64,000 nucleotides of DNA from Sipunculus nudus (Eukaryota > Annelida > Sipuncula > Golfingiida > Sipunculidae): contig CM049308.1 in the NCBI GenBank assembly GCA_026874595.1, positions 17,358,001 through 17,422,000 of the forward strand, read 5' to 3'. Each line of letters starts with the position of its first letter. Positions within the stretch are counted from its first letter, which is position 1. Positions 25,201 to 33,170 of the stretch are shown here, piece after piece. The position numbers were made by a program, and so were the translations under genes. Below the pieces are notes generated by a model. It was given only the letters and a program-made list of their open reading frames with translations, was not told the DNA's origin and searched no databases.

Positions 25201-26052
25201 CCCGATTAGAGATACACACACCAGAGCATTTTGTGATTCCCGAATCAATATAGACCATGGATTGTGAAGTCGTTGTATCTGTATTTGTAGCCCCTGTTGG
25301 TATAAAATATCAAATGTTTAGGTTTAGAACTAAATCGACCTGATAATATAAAGAGAGAACAATGATGACGCAGGATGTTTTGTTTGTTCAAAAGGTCTCG
25401 TCCGATGAAATTTATCATTTTTTAAAATTATATACATATACAACCTTCGATGATGGCATAAGTTCGACAAATTGTTAAAAAATGGTCTCTCTCTTTCTTA
25501 AATGCGACGGTTTTCTTGGGTTGTAGGGTCATTATCGAACAAATCACCAATGAGACTTAAAAATATCGCTGTATTTTATATCGAAAAAATCGCAGAATCA
25601 ATATGACTAAACTTCACCTGGCATCTTGGATTATAGGAGTATAATTGGTCAAGATATCAATTTTGAGGTTTAGAATAGAGATAGCCTGGTAAAAAAGTGA
25701 GATTTAAGCTGAAACCGGATGTTTTGTTTTTCACTTGTTTGCGTCCAATGAAATTTGGCAATTTTTTTAAAAATAATTTTAAATCAATTTAAATTTATAA
25801 TTAAAAGTACGCAACTGATCACAAATAACATGATAAATCACTGAAAGGTGTAAATAATAGTATAGTATCACTCGCCATTTGTCCTACAAGTAATGAAATA
25901 TGTAGTAGTCTTTTGTTACTTTCATACAACCCTAACACCCAGATGAGAGATAACCTACCTCCAATAATGTAGGAATCCCTCTTCAATCTTTTCAAAACAT
26001 TTAAGCCGCACACCGCGTTGATGTACAGCAAGATAACGACCAAGAGCTTCAT
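12076..26052 (-). CDS. Secreted trypsin-fold pseudoprotease with a C-terminal cysteine-rich domain (5 exons)
   Basis: The CDS joins 26052-25959, 25293-25146, 17432-16912, 13938-13880 and 12330-12076 on the minus strand. It totals 1077 nt (358 aa plus stop); all donors are GT, all acceptors AG, and phases run 1,2,1,0. Residues 1-16 form a hydrophobic signal peptide, followed by a basic propeptide (KRLKRDSY) and IIGG (29-32), the usual mature N-terminus of S1 proteases. C54/C70 match Cys42/Cys58; SGWG (141-144) and GDxG (199-202) are present. The catalytic residues are lost: Ala69 at His57, Glu104 at Asp102, Cys201 at Ser195. The Asp194 equivalent (D200) and Gly193 equivalent (G199) remain. Residues 255-274 are a Thr/Ala linker, and 275-358 hold nine Cys ending in GCRCC and CYKPC. 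It is likely extracellular and non-proteolytic, perhaps a binding or regulatory protein; the partner is unknown. Intron 2 (7.7 kb) is full of transposons. Exon chaining is by eye but the phases agree throughout. Confidence 0.8.
12404..12471. repeat. (TA)n microsatellite
   Basis: A long TA run directly 5' of the hammerhead-like motif. Confidence 0.9.
12476..12555 (+). ncRNA. Hammerhead-ribozyme-like motif (probable Penelope-like or retrozyme terminal repeat)
   Basis: An outer 15-bp perfect stem (CTGAAGAAAAACAAC at 12476-12490 with GTTGTTTTTCTTCAG at 12541-12555) encloses the hammerhead core. This comprises CTGATGA (12492-12498), stem II CGGG/CCCG (12500-12503/12510-12513), GAAA (12515-12518) and a short stem III ACA-GAC-TGT. 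Cleavage would follow the U at 12527. A three-pair stem III is typical of hammerheads in Penelope-like elements and retrozymes. Pairing of stem I next to the core is poor, so activity is uncertain. Confidence 0.5.
12635..12685. repeat. (TA)n microsatellite
   Basis: Separates the hammerhead-like segment from the long hairpin. Confidence 0.9.
12686..12791. repeat. Long hairpin with a perfect 31-bp stem
   Basis: Positions 12694-12724 are the exact reverse complement of 12752-12782. A further 5-bp pairing, GCGAA/TTCGC, follows after a small internal mismatch. The loop is 27 nt. It sits between two (TA)n tracts and is followed by CAGACTAACACGGCTA. Confidence 0.85.
12792..12822 (+). mobile_element. 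Retroelement-like terminal motif CAGACTAACACGGCTA
   Basis: The string ACTACAGACTAACACGGCTA next to a (TA)n run resembles a terminus I recall from interspersed repeats in vertebrate genomes, where it follows a hammerhead-like segment. It supports reading 12470-12860 as a Penelope-like end. The link is from memory and needs a repeat-library search. Confidence 0.4.
12822..12905. repeat. (TA)n-(GA)n compound microsatellite
   Basis: TA repeats pass directly into GA repeats at about 12864. Confidence 0.9.
12908..13335 (-). repeat. tRNA-like interspersed repeat, one unit plus partial second unit
   Basis: The block AGCCATGCTGGTTCGTTGTA recurs about 300 bp later at 13222 as AGCCTTGCTGGTTCG. Between them lie the tRNA-like segment, GCACACTTTTATAAGAACCAG, two TGACGTCA palindromes and a CATGCAGCAGGGA block. 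The same set recurs at 43606-44010. The second partial unit folds back on itself (GAAAAGTCGGTTCACT 13268-13283 with its complement 13301-13316). Confidence 0.6.
12975..13046 (-). pseudogene. tRNA-like sequence (72 nt, apparent GGC anticodon)
   Basis: On the minus strand the acceptor pairs 6 of 7 (CCTGCTG with CGGCAGT), the D stem GCTC/GAGC is perfect, and the T arm ATGGG-TTCGTTT-CCCAT is perfect. A box TAGCTCAGTGG and B box GGTTCGTTTCC are recognisable. The anticodon loop CCGGCAA lacks U33. It is embedded in a dispersed repeat, so it is more likely a SINE-type Pol III promoter than a working tRNA. Confidence 0.55.
13339..13437. repeat. (TA)n-(GA)n compound microsatellite
   Basis: TA run to about 13368, then GA repeats with one GGAGG interruption. 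Confidence 0.9.
13880..13938 (-). CDS. Pseudoprotease exon 4: Thr/Ala linker
   Basis: A 59-nt exon with a strong acceptor (TTTTTCAG|CTCC) and donor (GGT|GTAAGT). It takes phase 1 from exon 3 and leaves phase 0 for exon 5, encoding [20 protein letters not shown]. It has no cysteine and looks like a spacer between the protease fold and the C-terminal domain. Confidence 0.7.
13939..16911. other. Intron 3 of the pseudoprotease gene; nothing else recognised
   Basis: AT-rich intron DNA. Short open frames are present but show no domain or splice support. Confidence 0.5.
16912..17432 (-). CDS. Pseudoprotease exon 3: Asp102 and Ser195 regions
   Basis: The acceptor is TTATTTCAG|ACTG (17433/17432). 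The donor is TTTT|GTGAGT (16912/16911). It encodes residues 81-254 and carries [10 protein letters not shown] (the Asp102 position is Glu104), LSGWG (140-144) and CYGDCGAP, where the Ser195 position is Cys201. The open frame continues past the donor to a stop at 16835. A read-through isoform lacking the C-terminal domain is therefore possible, but the donor and phase-matched downstream exons favour splicing. Confidence 0.8.
18157..18204. repeat. (TA)n microsatellite
   Basis: Immediately precedes a hairpin at 18205-18252. Confidence 0.9.
18205..18252. repeat. 13-bp hairpin after (TA)n
   Basis: AGTGATTATTTAC (18205-18217) pairs exactly with GTAAATAATCACT (18240-18252) across a 22-nt loop. The (TA)n-then-hairpin arrangement copies that at 12635-12791. 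Confidence 0.75.
18327..18397. repeat. (TA)n microsatellite (left flank of pogo-like MITE)
   Basis: About 35 TA units, ending where the element AAAGTAAAACCTCG begins. Confidence 0.9.
18397..19186. mobile_element. pogo/Tigger-type MITE inserted in (TA)n
   Basis: The left end reads AAAGTAAAACCTCGTTGTGT followed by CGAAGTCGAAGGGAC. The right end in reverse complement reads ACAGAGTAACATCGTTTTGT then GGAAGTCG, TTCGAA and so on. This is the familiar AGTAAAACCTCGTTTTTTCGAA-like pogo inverted repeat, here imperfect. (TA)n lies on both sides, fitting TA target use. About 790 bp, no transposase. Confidence 0.55.
19187..19259. repeat. (TA)n microsatellite
   Basis: Lies between the pogo-like MITE and the Penelope-like element. 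Confidence 0.9.
19562..20880 (+). pseudogene. PLE reverse transcriptase, N-terminal and palm part
   Basis: From 19562 ([17 protein letters not shown]) broken frames give [20 protein letters not shown] (about 19932), [20 protein letters not shown] (about 20155), [20 protein letters not shown] (about 20370) and [18 protein letters not shown] (about 20586). These are the conserved PLE blocks up to RT motif A (YDVTALFTS). [12 protein letters not shown] (about 20797) is RT motif B. Stops and frameshifts occur near 19686, 20120, 20506 and 20570. Confidence 0.7.
20815..21243 (+). pseudogene. PLE reverse transcriptase, YVDD and thumb part
   Basis: After a frameshift near 20880 the frame continues with [12 protein letters not shown], the RT catalytic motif C. 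It then reads [18 protein letters not shown] and [20 protein letters not shown], the thumb block of PLE and related RTs. A stop at about 21241-21243 ends this segment. The catalytic Asp pair of YVDD is intact although the reading frame is broken. Confidence 0.7.
21278..21814 (+). pseudogene. PLE GIY-YIG endonuclease domain
   Basis: The frame encodes [20 protein letters not shown], then [16 protein letters not shown] and YVGET correspond to the GIY and YIG signatures, with a CxxC between them and the conserved Arg at the helix start, as in PLE endonucleases that nick the target. It ends at a TAA at about 21812-21814. The domain itself looks intact over about 95 residues, although the upstream RT is broken. 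Confidence 0.75.
21832..21871. repeat. Two adjacent hairpins after the PLE stop codon
   Basis: GTTCAC (21832-21837) pairs with GTGAAC (21846-21851). GTCTGGT (21854-21860) pairs with ACCAGAC (21865-21871) across an AGAG tetraloop. They sit 18-57 nt beyond the stop and may belong to the PLE 3' end recognised by its RT. Confidence 0.6.
22000..22925. other. No gene; one short Lys/Glu-rich decayed reading frame
   Basis: At about 22219-22323 a frame reads [18 protein letters not shown] followed by [15 protein letters not shown] and a stop, suggesting a coiled-coil fragment. No start or partner exon was found. The rest is AT-rich and unrecognised. Confidence 0.3.
22930..24485 (+). mobile_element. 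Tandem-repeat element, array B
   Basis: Same family as array A. A head CAAGTCACCAAGGGTTCATG near 22934 is followed by about four diverged units with AGGTGGTACCACCAGTCTGC or GGTGGCGCCACC blocks. The tail is a GGACAGACGGAC microsatellite (24368-24432) and ATTGCTATAGCTCAGATGAC. It lies inside intron 2 of the pseudoprotease gene. Confidence 0.6.
25146..25293 (-). CDS. Pseudoprotease exon 2: Cys42-Cys58 segment with His57 replaced
   Basis: The acceptor is ACCAACAG|GGGC and the donor is AA|GTAAGT. It encodes residues 33-80. The spacing from C54 to C70 is 16, exactly that between Cys42 and Cys58 of chymotrypsin. The normally invariant TAAHC is TCGAC, so the catalytic His position is Ala69. Two extra cysteines (C58 and C67) lie close by. 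Confidence 0.8.
25959..26052 (-). CDS. Pseudoprotease exon 1: signal peptide, propeptide and IIGG
   Basis: Starts at the ATG at 26052-26050, which has A at -3. Residues 1-16 ([16 protein letters not shown]) are a classic signal peptide. The exon ends after IIG plus one base at the donor G|GTAGGT (25959/25958). The next in-frame codon across the junction is Gly, completing IIGG. A TATA box lies about 50 bp upstream, which supports this as the true first exon. Confidence 0.82.
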
Positions 26053-26102
26053 TCTTTGTTCGCGTGTCTGCTGCTCACTACGAGTATACTTCGTGATCCT
26101 CG

Positions 26103-26110
26103 CTTTATAA
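26103..26110 (-). promoter_or_regulatory. TATA box of the pseudoprotease gene
   Basis: On the minus strand the sequence reads TTATAAAG about 51 bp upstream of the start codon. A transcription start 25-30 bp downstream would leave a 5' leader of roughly 25-30 nt. A TATA promoter of this kind suits a strongly or tissue-specifically expressed secreted protein. Confidence 0.6.
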
Positions 26111-26392
26111 GTATTGAATGAAATGGATCCTCTTTTTTGATTGGTAATTAATTTTTCTCAATGAATATGTATCGCTTCCAGTTGTCCAATAGCTATGTTG
26201 TTTTGTGTAAGCGACCTCAGTCACTGAACCTACGTCACTTGCGGCATAATAGAATAACATGAGTACTGCGCATTACATAAACCTCTAAGGATGTACACTG
26301 GTGGAGAGCTTTTGCATTTTGTTTCTGTCTAGAAGCTCTGAATAAACAGTGTCAGAATGGGTTTTATTCAGATCGGTTAGTGGTTAAGGAAC

Positions 26393-27796
26393 CAACATTT
26401 AACTCTATGATAATTCTGTATCAGTGTGTCGTGCCGAGTTAAAATCAAAAGTACCTTATTTTTATGAATTGTTATGATTACTCAGATCAGGTTATCATCT
26501 GGCACGTCTCTGAACCTTGCCGTCGGACTTAGTCTTGTTATTATCAGATTATTAATATTGATATAATTAACATTGATTGTAATTAGTTTGGTGGCCGTCC
26601 ATGGCCGTGGCATATTATTTTTGTAATGGTAGAATTAAAATATAATGAGAGGGATCGTGTACACGGATGGACTGTAAAGTGCATCTGTATCTCGGTTAAT
26701 TCAAAATGGAAAAATAGTACCATAGCCGGTAGGTGCTTAGGTCCTTTGTGTTCCAGGGGTATCACTGACACTGGTGTTTTCTGAATAAATATATGTCCAT
26801 GCTCTCATGATATTAGTAACTATATTATGTAAAAGGTAACCAAGGCAGGAAACAGTGAAAATACATATCTAGTATTTATAGTTATTATAGAAAATAACAA
26901 ATTGTATTGTCAGGGTAACATCAGCCATGAACAGTGAGTGTAAACTCTTGACACTAACTTGGACAGCTATCATAGTCAGAAAATTACATTTTGACCATTT
27001 GACAGGTCATCATGTACATTTGTTGCAGTATTCATAATAATTCACTATTCACCAATAATGAATAAATTTTTCAAACTAATGCATAGAATAAATATGAAAA
27101 TCTAATTAATCATGTATTTATTTATGGAGTAGATGTTTTTTTTTAATTTAACGTCTAGATTCCATGGGATTATAAGATTGAATATTTAATGCTTTTCACT
27201 TGGAATGTAACTTTCAGGAATATTTTTACCATATTCTTTAGTGTATGGGCTCTCACTAATTATATCTGACATGTACTACATAAATTGAAATATTAAATGT
27301 AGTACTGCTATCCGAACCACAATGAAATTGGCTAATTTTGTCGTGAATGTGTAACATTCACCAGATTAGCTGTGAAATGATGAGAAACAATGTCAGGTTG
27401 TGTTTATCATATTTTTCATTATAACTGTTGATTAGAATGGAGTCAAATCATCATGCAGGCTTTGTAAAGAGCTATACGACTTGTTTTTGATTGCCATTGT
27501 ATGGGAATTTTCCATATACGCGTGGTTGATGGAGGCTCCAAGTAAGTTCAGTGAGTGTATATGAATGACTTATTTAGACTAACTTATTTAGAGACAATGA
27601 TTAATAGGACTAGGAGAAATTATCAGCTATTGAGCAGTATCACTAAATGACAGCGTTTTAAGAGGTCTATTATAGCTCAACTATTATACTTTTCTTTTAA
27701 TTGTCAATTATTTTGGATGTATCATGGACTACAAGTTACGTTGTAATGGTTCAGTATTGACTTACAAATGTATATTTTATTACAACATAATGGGCA
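26393..27796. repeat. Large tandem duplication, copy 1
   Basis: Begins AACATTTAACTCTATGATAA and is repeated in order from 27797, an offset of 1404 bp. No open frame over about 60 codons; noncoding in appearance. It lies just upstream of the pseudoprotease gene. Confidence 0.75.
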
Positions 27797-29304
27797 ACAT
27801 TTAATTCTATGATAATTCTGTATCAGTTTGTCGTCGCCGAGGTAAAACCAAAAGCTCCTTAATTTGTGTATGGTTATGATCAGGTTATCATCTAGTACAT
27901 CTCTGGTGTTTGCCTTCGGGCTCAGTCATGTTATTATCAGATTATTAATATTAATATCATTGTCATTGATTGTAATTAGTTTGGTGACCATCCAAGGCCG
28001 TGGCATTCTGTTATTATTATTATTTTTTTAATGGAAGAATTAAGGTATAATCTGAGGGATTGTGTACATGGATGGACTACCGTTAAGTGCACCTGTATCT
28101 TGGTTAATTCAAATGGGAAAAAATGTACCATAGTAGGTAGGTGTTCAGGTCCTTTTGTGTTCCAGGGGTATCACTGACACTGGAGTCTTCTGAATAAATA
28201 TATGTCCATGCTCTTATGATATAAGAGGAACTATAATAAGTAAAAGGTAACCAAAGCAGGAAACAATGAAAATATCTATCTGGGATTTACAGTTATTATA
28301 GAAAATAAAAAATACTATTGTCAAGGTAACATCAGCCATGAACAGTGTGTGTGTTAACTCTTGGTACTAACTTGGAAAGCTATCAATTTTTAGTATCATA
28401 GTCAGAAAATTATAATTTGACCATTTGAAAAGAAAAGGTCATCAGGTACATTTGTACCAGTCTTCATACCAATTATGAATTAATTTTTCAAATGAATGCA
28501 TAGAATAAAGATGAAAATCTAATTAATCATGTATTTATCTATGATGTAGTTTTTTTTGTAAATTTAACGAGTAGATTCCATGAGATTATAAGATTGAATA
28601 TTTAATGCTGACCACTTGGAACGTTACTTTCAGGAATATGTTAACCGCATTCTTTAGTGTATGGGTTCTCACTAATCATATCAGACTTATTACACAAATT
28701 GAAATATTAAATGTAGTAATGCCATCTAGACTGATCTCCTGACGGTTAAAATAGAGTATTTTAGGTTGTAAATAGGAAAACATTTTTAAACTTGATTTGG
28801 TTTAAATTCAGTAGAGAGCAATGGCTCATAAAGCTATAGAATTTATGGATTACTTGGTGATTCTTTACTTCATTTGTAAAAGAAAAAGCACCCCTGTCCA
28901 GTGGTCACTGACAGTATTTTCATTTAAAAGACCATCATAGGTATAATCAGATGGGCAAGTCAACTTTCTTTATCCATATACAGTGTTTCATACCAAATGT
29001 GTAATATCAAATGTATAAAGCGCTTTCAAGTTGTGCCCCAATTTTGCTATAAAAACCAAGTCAAATAACGAGTATTTATTAATAATATATTAAATACTTA
29101 CTTAATTTGTCAGAATTAAAATACCGAGTCTAAAAGTGAATCAGTCAAGATCATGATATAAGAATTATTAAGATCAAATTGGAGCAAGCACTGGCATCAG
29201 ATAATTATTTGTTGGACAATACTCAGAATATTTGACTTTTTTCTTGTATGTTAGAAATATAAACATGCACATTTTCCTTTAACTCTGTATTGATCTTGCT
29301 TGAC

Positions 29305-29359
<55 letters not shown>

Positions 29360-30150
29360 GGGAGGGACTTATTGGCACTGTTTCCTTTGAGTAGTTAGTT
29401 TAATTTTACTTGAAATGCTATGTTTGGCATTATCCTATAAATGTATTCTTGTATATTGGTATTGTATTATGGATGGACAACAATACATTCTGAAATTGAG
29501 TCAAGTTTGAATAATAATAATGTGTTAATAATTCAGAATGACTGATCTTGGTTGTGTCAGATTCATATTGGCAAACTTAAGTAAAGGAATACTTTTGTAT
29601 TTATGAACAAAAGATTGACTGCATTGATGTTTTAGTCAGGTAAAAAGACACCCATAAATTGTTCCTATATATGGGAATCACAGTGAAATATGCTAATTTT
29701 GTCACAAATAGGTAACATTCACCAGATTATCTGTGAAATCATAAGAAACAATGTCAGATTGTGTTTATCATATTTATTTTCTTTATGACTGTTGATTAGA
29801 ATGGAGTCAAATCATCATGTAGTCTTTGTAAAGAGCTATACCACTTTTTCTTGATTGCCATTATATGGGAATTTTTTCATATACGTGTGGTTGATGGAGG
29901 CTTCATGTAAGTTCGGTGAGTGTATATGAATGACTTATTTAGGCTAACTTATTTAGAGACAATGATTAATAGGACTAGGAGAAATTATCAGCTATTGAGC
30001 AGTATTACTATATGACAGCTGTTCTAAGAGGTCCATTATAGCTCAATTATTATACTTTTCTTATAATTGTCAAATGTTTTGGATGTATCATCATACAAGT
30101 TACGTTGTAATGGTTCATTATTGACTTACAAATGTATATTTCATTCCAGA
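27797..30150. repeat. Large tandem duplication, copy 2, with ~940-bp extra segment
   Basis: 27797-28725 matches 26393-27310, and 29670-30150 matches 27312-27790, each with scattered differences. The extra stretch (about 28728-29668) includes a (TA)n run at 29310-29354 and looks like an insertion into this copy or a deletion from copy 1. Confidence 0.7.
29310..29354. repeat. (TA)n microsatellite
   Basis: Lies within the extra segment of duplication copy 2. Confidence 0.9.
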
Positions 30151-30602
30151 TTGACAAGTTGTTTTTTTTTTTCAATGTACAAACAAACATTATCGCACTA
30201 AAAATAAAACAACCTTTCATCAATTCACTCTAGAAAGCAAAGCCTACCAAAAGATTTCCTAATGTCGAGTCTGAGAGACACCATTCACTTGGTAAACTAA
30301 TGCTGAGATGTATGTATATACCTTTCAATTCTCATTTATATTATAGTTACAGATATTTGTCTTTAATTTGGACTATAAAAAGTAATAAGCTATTTTGTAC
30401 TGTGTTTTAGGCAAGCAGGAGTTATTGCCATCACTTAGTATTAGTGAAGTCTAGCAGTCTGTAGATCTTTTATGTCTTTTTGTCTGTATACTTGTATTTG
30501 TGTTAATGCAAAATACAAAAACACATATATACTACTTCTTCACTCAAAGATATATAGATAAATATTATCTCATTGTATTTTATGATAGAAATAATTTCTT
30601 AA

Positions 30603-31440
30603 AATGTTAGGGGATTAGGAGACTATAAGAAACGGAAACAAACTTTCCATTGGCTTCATAAACATAAGGCACAAGTAATATTACTACAAGAAACACACAG
30701 TACACCCAAACAGGAACATAGCTGGAAATCGGAATGGGGTGGCAGAATATATTTTGCACATTGGACAAACAAAGCTAAGGGTGTATGTATTATGGTTAAA
30801 AATAATATAAATATTGAAATTCATGATATAATATGTAACAAAAAGGCCAATACATGGTCTTAGACACTACAATAGAAGATACTAGATTAACCCTGGTTTA
30901 CATTTATGGTCCAAATCACGACGACCCAGATTTTTTTTATTAAAATTATGGATATTGTAGAAACATTACCAATTGATAATAGATTACTTGGTGGGGACTT
31001 TAATTTAGTTCTTAATACTTTAAATGATAAAAAAGGAGGTCGGGCACAGAGTCATAGAAGAGCATAAGGAGTAATCAATACATGGTTAAATAATATAGAT
31101 CTTGTAGACATCTGGAGAGAACAACACTCTCACCAAAACCAATACACCTGGAAAAGACTCAATCCAAGAGCAGTCTTTTGTAGATCAGACTTTTTTCTTA
31201 TTTCAAGAGGTCTTATCTCTGTCGTTCAAAAATCAGATATTCTGCCAGGTTTTAAAACTGACTATTCTGCCATTGAAATTATGCTTGAGTTAAAACTAAA
31301 TAAGAGAGGGCCTGGTTTTTGGAAATTAAATTGTAAGCTATTAAATGATGCAGAATATATTAATTTAGTAAAAGAAGTCATAAAAGAAACCGAAGAAGAT
31401 AATAAAAGCGCCAATCCAGCACTATTGTAGGATACTATTA
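30603..31440 (+). pseudogene. LINE AP-endonuclease domain remnant
   Basis: Broken frames give VILLQETHSTPKQE (the QET motif), TLVYIYGPNHDDPDF, LLGGDFNLVLNT and TDYSAIEIML, where TDHSA is expected. These are ordered signatures of the LINE APE-type endonuclease that nicks target DNA. The active-site His of the SDH block is Tyr. Stops at about 30860 and 31065 and a frameshift near 30935 interrupt it. Confidence 0.72.
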
Positions 31441-31514
31441 AATGTAAAATAAGAGAAGCCACAATAGCATATTCTATTAAATTAAGTAAAAAGAAAAAAA
31501 CAAAACTTCAGGAA

Positions 31515-32340
31515 TTGGAAAGTTCATTGAAAATATTAGAAGAACAGTATACCAAATTTCAAGATGATGAGATAATAGAAGAGATTAAAGAAAAGAAATT
31601 GAGGATTGAAAAAATAATACAAGAAAAAAACAGAAGGAATTTTTTTATTAATGAACACAAGTCCTTGCCTGAAGAAGACAGAACCTACTGCGATAAAGAT
31701 ATATCTAAAACAGAAATTTTAAAATGCTTAAATTCTTTTAAATTGGGGAAAACACCAGGTTCAGATGGTCTACCAGTAGAATTTTATAAAACATTTTGAG
31801 AAGACATAAAAACTTATTTGACTGAGAGTTATAAATATTCATATTCAACTGGAAAATTAAACATTACTCAGAGACAGGGAGTAATAACCCTAATTCCTAA
31901 AAACAGCTAAAGATCCCACCTTACTTAAAAACTGGAGACCAATATCACTATTAAACGTCGATTATAAAATAATTACTAAATGTATGGCCCTTAGATTACA
32001 GAAAGTTCTTCAGGAGTTAATACATCCGGACCAAACTGTTTTTTTTAAATAGATATATAGGGGAGAGTCTTATTAGAATATATAGCCTTATCAATTATTG
32101 TAAAAAAAAAATCAAAGGTAATATTATGACAATCGATTTTGAAAAGGCGTTTGATTTATTAGAATGGCCATTTATCCAGAAAGCATTAAAGTATTATAAT
32201 TTTGGACCCTCATTTTGTAAATGGCTTGAGATCTTTTATAAAGACATCTCATCTTGTGCCATTAATAATGGATTGGCCACTAGATTTTTCCAAGTGGGTA
32301 GAGGAGTACGTCAATGATGCCCACTCTCACCATACCTTTA
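31515..32340 (+). pseudogene. LINE reverse transcriptase remnant
   Basis: A Lys/Glu-rich linker (31515-31670) leads into GKTPGSDGLPVEFYKTF (about 31747) and, after a frameshift, NWRPISLLNVDYKIITK (about 31933). MTIDFEKAFDLLEWPFIQKA (32126, RT motif A) follows, then FFQVGRGVRQ, a TGA and CPLSPYL. These match the L1/Tx1 RT order. The YADD-type catalytic block is missing through truncation. Confidence 0.75.
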
Positions 32341-32347
32341 TATAACT

Positions 32348-33170
32348 TTGTACTCAGACAAGGGGACTCGAGAAATCAGGCGAGTCCATCTCGAGTCAAC
32401 TAGAAAAGATAAACTCTGTCACGTATTATATAAACTGTGCACATGGGTGAACTACATACAGAGTATTACTAAGAAAATTAGATTATACTTATCAAGCTCT
32501 GCATCAAAAGCTAAACGTAATTAACCGTTCAAGTAAAGGGCACTTGTAAACTTACAAAAATTTGCATGATCATCTAAAATATCCCTTTTACATATTTTTA
32601 AATTAGAATATTTGTTTTAGACTCGGACTCGAGTTACAAATGACTCGGACTGGAAGAAGGTGACTTCAAGGACTCGGGCTCGGACTCGAGCGGCCTGGAT
32701 TAGGACTTACATTCGGATTCGGATTGTGTGGACTACATCACTACAACCACATGGAAACAAAAAATAAGCTTTACAAGCAACCACAAGTATTTTGATAGAA
32801 GTAGGTCCTGTAGCCATGACCTTGAACTTAAGGCCTCATATTGTTTAATAGATTGGCTTCCAATGCGTCCACACACCAATGATTATATTACGGGCGGGTT
32901 GACAGGCGCGAGTACTGAAGGACGCACGGTCGGACTTAGGCACGGACGAAGCCTTCCTATATCCCCTCGTGCAACTTTATTTCCAGTGGATAATACATTA
33001 GTAATTTAAATTATTAATTAAGTTTATTATTCTGCTATATGGTGTGTACTTAGGATCTTTATAATTGTTTATATAGATAATAAGCTTTAATAATATCGGT
33101 TGGATACCTGCTTTAAATCATAAGACACATGATTTATAAAAACAACATGTATTCAAAGCATAATAGAGAA
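32348..33170 (+). mobile_element. GAGTCC/GACTCG repeat family, copy A (uninterrupted)
   Basis: Begins abruptly at the LINE breakpoint with TGTACTCAGACAAGG. It contains GACTCGGACTCGAG repeats, AAGTAGGTCCTGTAGCCATG and TTATATTACGGGCGGGTTGA. A near-identical inverted copy is at 37843-39770, and older copies are at 2243-2480 and 51380-51650. It provides the empty site for the 1080-bp insertion in copy B. No protein recognised. Confidence 0.65.

Larger units (their letters stand above)
30600..32347 (+). mobile_element. LINE of L1/Tx1 type, decayed and 3'-truncated
   Basis: Starts within the apurinic endonuclease domain (NVRGLGDYKKRKQTFHWLHK from 30603) and runs to RT motif B-like CPLSPYL at 32320-32340. 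There the similarity stops and another repeat begins. No ORF1, no C-terminal RT half and no poly(A) are seen. Multiple stops and frameshifts show it is dead. Confidence 0.75.
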
